Of a DNA stretch of 64,000 bases, positions 46,284-58,900 are shown one piece after another; position 1 is the first letter of the stretch, and the number at the start of each line of letters is the position of its first letter. The notes under the pieces were generated by a model. The model did not search any database. It saw only the letters and a program-made list of their open reading frames with translations, and was not told the DNA's origin. Source of the DNA: Panopea generosa (Eukaryota > Mollusca > Bivalvia > Adapedonta > Hiatellidae); NCBI GenBank assembly GCA_029582155.1, contig CM055901.1, forward strand, positions 7,296,874 to 7,360,873, in the 5' to 3' direction. Made by a program: the position numbers and the translations under genes.

Positions 46284-49200
46284 GGAGGAATATACCTTTT
46301 AAATTATTTTCGAAATCAGTGGAATATTTGGTATGTAATGAAACTAAAAGTAATTTCCAATTTGAATATGCTTTTTTTCTGCGGTAAATATAACACTTCT
46401 TAACCTATGATGTCTTAAACATGGCCATGTTTGGTCTTTTTGACGTCCCGATTTATAGCAGCAAAATCGCGTATTTGTCGGCCTGTCAAGTTATACCGAA
46501 TGTACAGAATCGAAACACATACCACCACGTACACATTCAACGGATATATGAATTTACATATGCAATAATTACGACGAACGCCAAATTCTGAAAATATTAG
46601 CGAAAAACGGAAATTATTATTTTCTCGATTTTTTCGAAAAAAATGCTTCAAATCAAAATTACCAAAAAACAAACAGAGCGATTTTGGAATAATTTTTATT
46701 TGATTTCTAACAATATGCTTCACAGTGATTGTGAGATTTTTAAAACAATTGACGAACTAGATTTTTTTGATTTTTAATTATTTAACCCCACCCTACGTCA
46801 AAAAAGACGTCAACATATTGCATAATTCTACACGTTTTCCATAAGATTTTCGGTAGTTGATTAAGGTTAAATAATCTTCTAAATCAGCGGTTCAATAAGT
46901 ATATTATGAAACTAGAAGAAATTTACAATGTGAATATGTGTGTTTTGCAGCGGTCAATAGAATATATATTAATATGTGACGTCGTAAACATGGCCATGTT
47001 CAGCATTTTTGACGTCCCAATGTATAGCAGCAAAATCGCGTATTTTTTCGACCTCAGTTGATTTATTCCTTATACACAGAATAGAAACATATATCACCAT
47101 GTACACATTTGACGGATGTATGGATTTACAGATGCAAAAATTATGACGAACGCCACATTTTGAAAATACTAGCGAAAAACGGAAACTATTTTTTCTCTCG
47201 ATGTTTTCGTAAAAACGGCTTCAAATAAAAATTACCAAAAATCAAACCAAGCGAATTTTGCATAATTTTTATATATTTTCATACTATTATGTTTTCATAC
47301 TATATATTGTACAATAATTGTGAGATTTTTAGAAACATTGACAAACTAGATTTTTTTATGATATTCAATTATTTAACCCTACCCTACGTCAAAAACGCTT
47401 TAAAGCAAACGTCAACGTCGGTATAGCGCATGAGGTATACGTTTTGTGATAATTAAACAAGTTTGTTCTTACCATTATATTAGTATTTTGTGCACACTAG
47501 TTATAAATACTTCTGCTGTTTAGTGGCAACTAATTTGTCTATAGCATTTATGATAGCGTGTCTGTTTGGTGCACGTACAAAACCGTCATTTTTTTTTTCA
47601 CTTACAGGGAACTGGATTCCAAAACAATATTCTCATTTCTGACTAGCTCCGCGACTGCTAGTGAAATGTGGACATCACGGTTGTCAGTTATTAGAACAAC
47701 AGGTCTGGCCTTTCTAAAATTCGGAGCAAACTGTTACACATACATAAAATGGGTTTGAAACAATACTGTCTATGATGAGCAGTGAAAAGCCACGATCCAG
47801 GTATATTGTCATTGAACGTACGTGGGAGCATGGGGCTGGGTGGAAGGGTGGCTTTTTACTGCTTTAGTGGGTATTGTTTCAAGCTCATTTTATAAATGTG
47901 TACTAAACAGATTGCTCCGAACTTTAGAAAGACCAGACCTATTGTTCTAATAATTGACAACCGTGATGTCCACATTTCACTAGCAGTCGTGGAGCTAGTC
48001 AGAAATGAGAATATTGTTTTGGAATCCAGTTCCCTGTAAGTGAAAAAAAATGACGGTTTTGTACGTGCACCAAACAGACACGCTATCATAAATGCTATAG
48101 ACAAATTAGTTGCCACTAAACAGCAGAAGAATATATATCAAGTGTGCACAAAATACTAATATAATGGTAAGAACAAACTTGTTTAATTATCACAAAACGT
48201 ATACCTCATGCGCTATACCGACGTTTTGACGTTTGCTTTAAAGCGTTTTTTGACGTAGGGTAGGGTTAAATAATTGAATATCATAAAAAATCTAGTTTGT
48301 CAATTTTTCTAAAAAGCTCACAATTATTGTACAATACATAGTATGAAAACATATAAAAATTATGCAAAATTCGCTTGGTTTGATTTTTGGTAATTTTGAT
48401 TTGAAGCCGTTTTTACGAAAAAAACGGGAGTCAAAATAGTTTCCGTTTTTCGCTAGTATTTTCAAAATGTGGCGTTCGTCATAATTTTTGCATCTGTAAA
48501 TCCATACATCCGTCAAATGTGTACATGGTGATATATGTTTCTATTCTGTGTATTAGGAATAACTCAACTGAGGTCGAAAAAATACGCGATTTTGCTGCTA
48601 TACATTGGGACGTCAAAAGGGCTGAACATGGCCATGTTTACGACGTCACATATAAATATATATTCTATTGACCGCTGCAAAAAACACATATTCACATTGT
48701 AAATTTCTTCTAGTTTTATAATATACTAATTGAACCACTGATTTAGAAAATAATTTAACCTTAATCAACTACCGAAAATCTTATGGAAAACGTGTAGAAT
48801 TATGCAATATGTTGACGTCTTTTTTGACGTAGGGTGGGGTTAAATAATTAAAAATAAAAAAAATCTAGTTCGTCAATTGTTCTAAAAATCTCACAATCAC
48901 TGTGAAGCATATTGTTAGAAATCAAATAAAAAATATTCCAAAATCGCTCTGTTTGTTTTTTGGTAATTTTGATTTGAAGCATTTTTTTCGAAAAAATCGA
49001 GAAAATAATAATTTCCGTTTTTCGCTAATATTTTCAGAATTTGGCGTTCGTCGTAATTATTGCATATGTAAATTCATATATCCGTTGAATGTGTACGTGG
49101 TGATATGTGTTTCGATTCTGTACATTCGGTATAACTTGACTGGGGTCGACAAATACGCGATTTTGCTGCTATAAATCGGGACGTCAAAAAGACCAAACAT

Positions 49201-49343
49201 GGCCATGTTTACGACATCATAGGTGAAGAAGTGTTATATTTACCGCAGAAAAAAAGCATATTCAAATTGGAAATTACTTCTTGTTTCATTACATACCAAA
49301 TATTCCACTGATTTCGAAAATTATTTTAAAGGTATATTCCTTC
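46284..49343. mobile_element. 3,060-bp palindromic (foldback) element inserted at TTAA
   Basis: TTAA flanks both ends (46280-46283 and 49344-49347), and the empty 34-bp unit carries a single TTAA. The ends begin GGAGGAATATACC and, read inward from the right, GAAGGAATATACC. Each arm is about 1.5 kb and the two are near-exact reverse complements, leaving a central loop of about 50 bases (roughly 47795-47845). Within each arm, a unit of about 575 bp appears twice in tandem, each with an AACATGGCCATGTT palindrome. TTAA duplication suggests a Kolobok or piggyBac-type non-autonomous element. No transposase is encoded; the mirrored 66- and 86-residue open frames near the centre look incidental. Confidence 0.92.
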
Positions 49344-51150
49344 TTAACATTTCTGCGTGTTTGAATTACAGTGACATTTAACATTTCTACGTGTTTCAAT
49401 GGCAGTGTCATTAAGCATCGCTGCGTGTTTCAATGGAAGTGTGGTTTAACATTTCTGTGTGTTTCAATGAAAGTTTCATATAACATTGCTGCGTGTTTCA
49501 ATGAAAGAGCCATTTTACATTTCTGCGTGTTTCGATGGCAGTGTCGATTAAGTATTCTGCGTGATTCAATCACAGTATCATTTAGTGTTTATACGTGTTT
49601 GAATGGCAGTATCGTTTAAATTTTCTGCGTGTTTCAATGGCAGTGTCATTTAGCATTTCTGCGTGTTTCAATGGTTTAATGGCATTGTCGCTTTATATGT
49701 CTCCGTGTTTCAATGACAGTGCCATTTAACATTTTTGCATGTTTAAATGGCAGTTTCATTTAAATTTTCTGTGTTATTCATTCGCAGTGTCATTTAGCAT
49801 TACTGTGTGTTTCAATGGCAGTGTCGTTGAATTTTTTTGTGTGTGTTCTAATGGCAGTAGCATTTAACATTTATGCGGTGTTTCAGTTCCATTAAACATT
49901 TCTGCATGTTTTAATGGCAGTGTCGTTTTATCATTTCTGCGTGTTTCAGTGGCACTATCCTTTACCATTTCTGCGTGTTTCAATGACAGTGTCCTTTAAA
50001 TTTTCTGCGTGTTTCGGTGTTAGTGACATTAGACATTTCTGTGTGTTTCAATAAAAGTGTCGTTTAGCATTTCTGTGTGTTTCAATGATAGTGTCGTTTA
50101 ATATGTCTGTGGTGTTTTAATGGCAGTGTTATTGAACATTGGTGTGTGTTTCAATAGAAATAGCCTACAACATGTTTTAACGATATTGTCATTTAAACTT
50201 TCTGCGTGTTTCAACGATTGTGTTGTTTAACATTTATGTAGTATTATATTTCATTTGTAGTTTCGTTAAACATGTCTGCGTGACAGTGCCATTTGACATT
50301 TCTGCGTGACAGTGCCATTGGACATTTCTCCGTGTCAGTGTCACTTTACATTTTTGCGTGGCAGTGCCATTTAGCATGTCTGTGTGACGGTGTCATTTAA
50401 CATGTCTGCGTGACAGTGTAACTTTATGCATGAGTGTCACTTAACATTTCTGCGTGTCAGTGTCACTTTACATTCTTACGTGGCAGTGTCATTTAACATG
50501 TCTGCGTGGCAGTGGCATTTAACATATCTGCGTGTCAGTGTCGCTTAACATGTCTGCGTGACAGTAGCATTTAAAGTTTATGCGTGTCAGTATCATTTAA
50601 CATCCATGCGTGTTTCAATGGCTAAGTCGTTAAACATTTCTGCGTGTTTCAATGATACTGTCGTTTAACACTTCTGTAGTATTTCATTGGCAGTTTCATT
50701 TAACATTTCTGCGTGTCAGTGTCACTTAACAGTTTTGCGTGGTAGTGGCATTAAACATTTTTGCGTATGTGTCATTTAACATTTCTGCGTGGCAGTGGTA
50801 TTTAACATTTCTGCGTGAGTGTCATTTAACCGTTCCGTGCGAGTGTCATTTAACATTTCTGCGTGGCAGTGGTATTTAACATTTCTGCGTGAGTGTCATT
50901 TAACCGTTCCGTGCGAGTGTCATTTAACATTTCTGCGTGGCAGTGGTATTTAACATTTCTGCGTGAGTGTCATTTAACCGTTCCGTGCGAGTGTCATTTA
51001 ACATTCCTGCGTGGCAGTGGCATTTAACATTTCTGCGTGAGTGTCATTTACCATTTCTGCGTGGCAATGTCATTAAACATTTCTACGTGGCAATGTCATT
51101 GAACATTTCTGTTTGTTTCAATGGCAGTGTCATTTAGTTAACATTTTCAG
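49344..51150 (+). repeat. 34-bp tandem array, right part, with derived shorter units
   Basis: It starts as the 34-bp unit and from about 50270 changes to shorter units lacking the TTTCAATGG segment. From 50791 to 51012 a 74-bp higher-order unit repeats exactly three times (starts at 50791, 50865 and 50939, with the next unit at 51013). Confidence 0.93.
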
Positions 51151-52016
51151 GATATTGTCAATGACACGCAAAATAATGTAAGATAATACTGCAATTAACA
51201 CGTTTCAAACCATTGTTCAACTTATGGTAATAGAGGTGAAATATATTTTTAATCGGTTTCAAATTCGAAATATTTGTTTGCACCATTGACCTAATATACA
51301 CCAGTGACCTAATCACATGTTTGTATGTCTCTATTTGCACCAATCACTTTGTAAAGTAAATAAATACGTATTTCTTGCTATACGTTTTTTGTGTTCTAAC
51401 ATGCACACAAATTTACTATACAGGTATGAGGTGAATGGTAGTCTGAAATAACTGCGTATATAGTTTTGGAACAAAATTAACGTGCGTAAATATGAACATT
51501 CAAGACGGTATATTCTTAGTATAATGTGGTTTGCTTCAATGATTCTAGAGTGCACGTATTACATTATTCAACTCGAGATGCTCTGGGCATGCCAAATATA
51601 TGTGCATGTTGTCAAAGGTGGATCAGTGTTGTTCGTGCGGATTGGTTTATACTTATTTATTGCGAAGTAAGTTCCCACATTCTGTGAATCGCTCTGGTGT
51701 CCATTTCCTCGGTAGAGCCAATATTGGGTGATGTCTATGAGAAGTCATCAAGCCAAGCCTGGAATCGAACCCCGGCGAACTCTGATGCGAGCCACTAACA
51801 TATCATTTACTGTACCATTGACTTTATTACGCTGTAATATGAGGTTCATTACTTAATTGTAATAGAGAACACACATTGTATAGTGCCTTGTATTTTTTGT
51901 GTTCAATGTGCAGCCTGACTTAGACTAAATGTTGTATTCACGCTCTCAAAAACATAATATTTTATTGTACACAATGATAGTATTAATTACTTTTTAAGGC
52001 CGTGTGGTTCCGGCTT
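51151..52016. other. No gene recognised; one tRNA-like B box
   Basis: AT-rich. The minus strand at about 51790-51735 has a GGGGTTCGATTCC B-box-like element of a decayed SINE. Confidence 0.35.
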
Positions 52017-52415
52017 ACAATAAAATCACTGTCGATCTCTGCAGAGGGGTTGGAATCCTCTGAATGGGTGTCATGTTCAGTTTATCATTTTTTGTCATGT
52101 TCATTATTGTGGTTAAATTAGCAACCCATGTGTGGTTCCAGGGAGCCATACGAGTGATGACAAGAATAGGATCACTGTGGCTCATGCATGTCGTAAGAAG
52201 CGACAATTTTGATTAATACAATTGAATTTGATGAAACTCTGCAGTTCTGCAGGTATCAACGTTCTAGGTTCATTTGTCAATGTTTTTTTTATCTGTATGT
52301 TTATTTGTAATTTTTGTACATGTAGAGTGAACCTGGAATCTTCCTTCCTGTTTGAGTCGAATAACCCATGTAATGTGTTGGTACGCCGTTAAACCCCATT
52401 CATTCATTAATTACT
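52017..52415 (+). mobile_element. SINE-like repeat, family A, full-length-like copy
   Basis: Extensive match to 536-895, ending GTACGCCGTTAAACCCCATT and a short ATTC tail. Confidence 0.7.
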
Positions 52416-52742
52416 TTTTTAATAATTACATAAATTGCTACTCTTGCCTTTGACTTAACACAGCATGACAACATTGCTCAAGTTTACAATATCACACCCC
52501 TCCCCCCACACCCAGCCCTCATCCTGGATCCTCGTATAAAAACACTACCAATTGATTTGTAACACGCAGATTACACGACATAATTCCGCAATACTAACTT
52601 TAAAGAAATGTCGAAAAACTGGTCGACATTTTTCGTCTGCTTTTATCTTCGCGTTCACTTTATGGCTCATGAATAAGTTTTCGGTTAACGCTGTGGAAAC
52701 TGTGCGTAGTTTCAGTCATAAACAGCTGATTGAAATAAACAA

Positions 52743-52894
52743 TACCCACGTGATCTTGAGAAAAATACCACGTGGGTACTTAATATTCATAAGTTCAGCC
52801 AATCGACGAATCGTGCAAGAAAACCTCATCCAATGAAATCACTCAAAATTATTCAGTCCGACAAACTTGACCTGTTTCCTGTAAAATGTAAACA
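52743..52894 (+). promoter_or_regulatory. Probable core promoter of the FBXO25/32-like gene
   Basis: Two CACGTG E-boxes form an inverted pair (TACCCACGTG at 52743-52752, CACGTGGGTA at 52769-52778). CCAAT boxes follow at 52799-52803 and 52830-52834, then a forkhead/FoxO-type GTAAACA at 52888-52894. The coding start is at 52966. Clustering within about 220 bp of the ATG supports a promoter. The binding factors are inferred from motifs only. Confidence 0.5.
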
Positions 52895-52965
52895 CGGTGC
52901 GCAAATCCAAAACAAAGAAGACAGGAAAATATAAATGTTAAAGAAAAATATATTTTAGCTTCATT

Positions 52966-55900
52966 ATGCCATATCTGGGAAGAGATTGGCGTTCCCCTGG
53001 GGATGAATGGGTGAGGACGAACCAGGGATGGGAAAAACTGAGACTTTGGCGTGTCAAAGTCTTCGAAAATCTGAATTCTCATTTTATTTCGAGGTAAGTG
53101 ATCCCTTTCATTTTTCTCCAGTTGAAGATCGATAATCTGAATAAGACATAACATAAATCGAATATAAATTATTTTACAGATATTTATGAATTAATGAAGT
53201 TTGTTGCATGAATATTTTTGATGACATCTGTGCTAATACAATATTAAATCATATTTTCTCTCTGAATTGTGTTTCAAATTTAATCGTTTACAGGCTCGTG
53301 TAGTTGGCATAGTGCCCCACTTACAGTAGCCTTGTAATTAATTAAAATAACACTGAGCAAGGAATGAGAGAGAAAATGTCTTCTTCTTTAGTTCCTTACA
53401 TTGAGTAAGTGAACTTCCTTAGAATGTGCAGGGGCGTTTCTAGATGTTTTTTGACTATATGCCTGGTGGTGAGAAGGGGCAACGTCCCCCTCTTATATGT
53501 ACTTGTGAGGGGGGTGGTAGTGGGGTTTGGGGGTCCTCCCCCGAGATTTTTTCTTTGATAGAAATGCAAATGAGAAGTTTTTAGTGACTGTGTCATTGAC
53601 TGTGAAGTCATTCAAATTGCCCGAAAGTATCCAGGTGCAAATCAACCCCTCACCCTGTAGCCACATTGGGCTTCATTGTTTTTGCATTTTAAACTTTTTC
53701 TTAATTTTCCACATTCATTTAGAGTTATACACTGGGGCGTATAGGAGTATGCCTAAGAACGCCTCTGATGTATCAATATTTCATATTTTGTCAATTTCTT
53801 TAATAACAAATTTCTGATAAATGTTTAATATGTCCATGTTTAATAATTTTGTAAAAAAAAAATTACTGTGTTAATGCTAATGTCAGTCAATAGCCAGACA
53901 CATCTATTGTTATCTAACCTGTAACAAACTAAACATTATTGTCGGTACCCTGCATTGTATCTCTCCTTACTGCAGTTGCAGAGTTTGAAATCCTCAGTAA
54001 ATATCCTCATGCCCCAGGTAAGCTTAGATGTTAGTTCGAATTCCCGTCTGGCCATAATCTCTGTGATAATTGATATACAACTTTTCATCTCATTATATTT
54101 GTCTCTCACTGTTGATTCAAGTCGGAAAGTTATCAGTTACTTGTGGATATGGATGTGCTCGAGAACTGGTTAACGCAAGAAATAGTGATTAGGTTAAATA
54201 ATTGTCTGTTAGCTCTTGATGGCATAAATATGGTGCTGATTATTCAATCAATCATGAATAAAACATATTTGCAAAGTCTGAAACTTACTAAATGACAAGG
54301 TCATAATGTGCACAACCTTGCATTGCAAAGAATGATGAATCCAGATGCTTTTGAATGAATGAATGAATAGGGTTTTACGGCGTACCAACACATAGGTTAT
54401 TCGACGCCAACAGGAAGGAAGATTCCAGGTTCACTCTACATGTACACAAACAACAAAGGGTTCATGTATTTAATTAATATTCGGTGTGTAGCAGTATAAT
54501 TATAATTTACAGGTTGAGCTCAATCATTGTAAACGTCTTTATATTTTTACAAAAGTTTTAGACTTTGATTTTCGTAAAGTTTACAAACATAAACTAGAGA
54601 TGTCCGTGTCTTATGAGCATATATAGATATTGGATAATTGACTGGCTGTGTCTCAGGAGGTGTAAAATAAAAAAAGAAGCATCAAATGGCTTCTCAAAGA
54701 CCTGCAATATGTTGCACTAGAGTAGGAACACAATAAAATTTAATTCATACAGGTTCAAATGATGTCAGAGAAAGTTTAAAATGATTTTTCCTAAGACCAG
54801 CCACTTTCTGTATTTACATCTCTGCTCAGGCCATAGAATTCAAACTGATAATAATAACTGATAATGATAATAATGCATTGTCATTCACTAGTCTGGTATA
54901 TATATATATATTATTGTGTCAATTGGGTTCTGACTACCCCATTTCGTTTCCCTCTTCCCAATAATACACAATGTGTAATCATTTATATGTTCATAACTTT
55001 TTCTGATATGTTTTCAGATTGCTGCGTCTCGCCTTTGAAGAATGGGACAAAGAATGCGAGGACCTTCGCTATGTACATCAGCCATACATACGCTTTATCA
55101 AATGTACGTCAAAGGAGGTAAGTCACCATATATACGCTTTGTCATGGGAGATAAGTCACTATGTACATCAGCTACTCATACGCTTTATCAAGTCATGTCA
55201 AGGAAGATAAGTCACTATGGCGTGCACATCAGCCATACATACAGTGTATCAAGTCATGTCAAGGGAGGTTAGTCTGTATGTACATCAGTCTTACATATAC
55301 TTTATCAAGTCATGTCAAGGGAGGTAAGTCTCTATGTACATCAGCCATACATAATTATACTTTATCAAGTCATGCCAAGGGAGGTAAGTCACTATGTCAA
55401 CCATACATACACTTTATCAAGTCATGTAAAGGGAGGTAAGTCTCTGTGTACATCAGCCATACATATACTTTATCAAGTCATGTAAAGGGAGATAAGTCTC
55501 TATGTACATCAGCCATACATATACTTTATCAAGTCATGGCAAGGGAGGTGAGTCACTCTGTATACATCAGCCATACATACACTTTGTCAAGGGAGGTAAG
55601 TCACTATGTACGTTAACGAAACACACTCTTTATCAAATCATGTCAAGGGAGATAAGTTACTTTGCCTAGATTGTATCAAGACAAATCCTTATATACAAAT
55701 AACTTCCATGTCTAAACTAAGCCTCGAAATTGTATACGCATCTTCTGTGTAGACTGAAAATGCATCATCATTATTTTATGCACATCTGATGTTCTGAAAA
55801 TGCATCATCATTATTTTATGCACATCTGATGTTGTTATTTTAGAGGAAGGAGTTGACGAGTATAAGTGAAGCATTACTGCACCTTGATATATCCACTGCC

Positions 55901-58900
55901 GGCAGGGACCTTCGACGATTCAACTATGTGTGCAAGGTAACCATCTTGAACAGCATCAAGAAGAAAATTACAACTTTAAACTAGTTAATCATTTGTAATA
56001 TATTAATGTACATCATACAAGAATTTTTTATCTAGAATTTTTTTATTTAGAAAATAAGTGAACATTAACATAGGAGAAAAAATACAAAATCTTTGAAGTA
56101 AAACGCCTTTCAAGAAACTTTTTTTTCACACAAATAAATTGGCTTTTTTATGGCAATCCAATATAAAAATGTTATAGGATCTCAGAAGGAAACAAGATTC
56201 ATAGATCATTCTCAATTTACAAACACATGAATATAGCATATCATAGAGTCTAAATACACGCAGAACTGCCAAGTTTAATAAATACACGCAGAACTGCCAA
56301 GTTTAATAGTGCATATGTTACATGAATGATACCACTCCTGATATAAAGTTTGATTTCAGATGTTGAGAATCCTTCTGTGCGACAAGCTACCCTCATTAAG
56401 TGGTACAGCTCAGAAATACATCTTCAATATTATGGAAGAGATGGTGAACCATGGTACGCCACTTTTTTTTTTTTGTAAATGGGGTTTAACAGTCATTTTC
56501 AACTCATTTCAAGTTATATATGGCATATCCATTTTACTGGTGGAGGGAGACCTCAGACAGATTCAGACAAGTAACTGGAAGTTTTCTCACATAAAGTTTT
56601 TGGAACGAGCGGGACTCGAACCTACAACCTTTGTGGTGAGAGGTCAGTGATGATAAGACGGCGCCTTAGACCACTCGGCCATCGGGGACCCTACATCACT
56701 TCTAGATCTGGTTATTGAATAGTGTGGTGTATATTATGTTTTTAGCTCTCTTTATGCTGTATCAGAAATAGAAAAAAATTTATGCTGAACAAGAAGGACA
56801 ACTTGCTGTATCACAAATATGACAGATGTCTATTTCTTTTAGCAAGAGGCCCATAAGTTGTCCACCTTATTCACCTGTCACTTATTTTTCTAATTTTGAT
56901 AATTATTTGTGTTTACAGTATTCCTGTGCAAAAACCAAGTTCCAATAAAAACTAGCTCCCTTATTTGAACAAACTTAAAACCAATCATTATCAAATACTA
57001 ATGATTTGGTATTTTAAATCGGCCAAAACATGAATAAACAAGTGGTGAAATGAAACGAAATCTCCATTCTAAAAAATAGAAAACAGGCAAATCTATTTTT
57101 CTCTAATATGGGTGCATAGGCCAATGGATGAATGAATGAATAGGGTTTTACAGTGTACCAACACATTATAGGTTATTCGACGCCATCAGGAAGAAAGATT
57201 CGAGGTTCACTCTACATGTACAAAAAACAACAAATTAACATACAGATTAAAAAAATACACCAACAAATGAATATGCAGAATGAACCTAGAAGTGCATAGA
57301 CCAAGTTATAAAATGTCTTTTCAATATATTACTTTGGCAAGTTTAACTAATAGATATTGTTATGGCAATATGAGATTAATGAGTATATATAGACATGATG
57401 TAATTTTTGTCTATTTTAAGAATGAAGATTTCATTTTAAAAAAATAAAGATTTATTGTCACGTTTTGATAGATTTGAAACACAAAATCATTTGCATTTTA
57501 TCCATTAATTTGTATCCATTGTAAAAATAGTTTTAATTTTTAGACACTTATAGTGATTTTATCTGATATACAACTGCTACTAATGGTGTACAGAATTAGG
57601 AATCAAACTGGCTGAATTTCTAAATGGGAATCTTCCACAATTGATTTTTGGACAATTTCACCATCACTTGTAGGGGATGTTTGTGAGACTTTATTATTCT
57701 TTACCGTCTGTTAAGGTTATAAACACTTTTGAACAGTTGACCAAAATTTAAGAATAATTTGATTTTATTGACAGTTATAAAATCGCAGTACAATGTGGGA
57801 GAGATGAGAATGTTGGTGAATTTCGCAGCTAACTCTCTAAAAGAGAACCACTTTGGCCACATCGGTAGCTCCTGCCTGTGGAACAGTCATTGTCAGGCTG
57901 TCAACAGAATGTCCACAAAATTATGCAAGTTCAGAGTAATGGAGGTAAGTACAAGGTTATCCAAAGGCTAATGGACAAATCTCATAAAACATTCACACAC
58001 CCTTTCGTTGATTAGCCAACTAAAATATGGTGTTTCCGTTTCTCATTATAGTAACAATAAGTGCATGTGACTGATATTGATCATTGAAAGATGGTGTTAT
58101 GTATCATTGTTTTGAAAAGTAAGTCATAGTAGGATATATTCAATAAATTAAACATAAGGTAAATGGAGGGTAGTCGCATAATGGCGGTTATAAATAATCC
58201 TTGTTTCTTCTTTTTTAAAAATTCATTTTTCTTATTTTAATGCTCATTTTTTTATTTGAATGGCATTATTGATGTATTTTGGACATTTTGAAAGCATTGT
58301 CATGTTTGAATTGTGAATTTAGAAAAAAAAACTGATGCTTGGAATACATCATAACATGATTTCTAAAGTCTACTTTCGCTTTGTCAACAGTTTACACACT
58401 GAGCAGAAAAAAAATCTCTTATGTGACACATGACCTCTACTTTTCTCATCATATTCTGGTATTGCAGAGGTTGACAAACAGTAAAATGTAAATTTCTCTT
58501 GTTTCATTTTGGTCTCTCTATGAATGACAAGCCTTCAAACTTTTATTATTTATTATATAATAAAGAACAAAAATCAATGGTGGGATTACACCTGTAAAGT
58601 ATATCTGGGAACGGTGCATTATTATACTTCATGTCAATTAAATATACCAATGGCAGGCAAGGTAGAGAATGATCAGGAAATGCTATTTCATAGAGATTGG
58701 GAGATTGCATGAAAGAAAAGTTTTAAAATACATGTAGTTATTACCTAAAAAAATATTCAATCTCATATGCCTAGTAAATCCATGCTCTTAACTTTTTGTA
58801 AACAAACATGACCATGAACTTTTAGAGATCAGAGGATGGTAAATTGACCTTCAGTGACCTCCCAGAAGAATGTGTTTTCTCGATTCTGTCCAAAATACCA

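Noticed and set aside
47558-48116. Mirrored open frames near the centre of the palindrome encoding similar peptides
   Set aside because: The similarity follows from the inverted arms. They are 66 and 86 residues with no recognisable domain.
45893-51150. CRISPR-like array of short regular repeats
   Set aside because: The genome is eukaryotic, the units are contiguous with no unique spacers, and they diverge gradually as minisatellites do.
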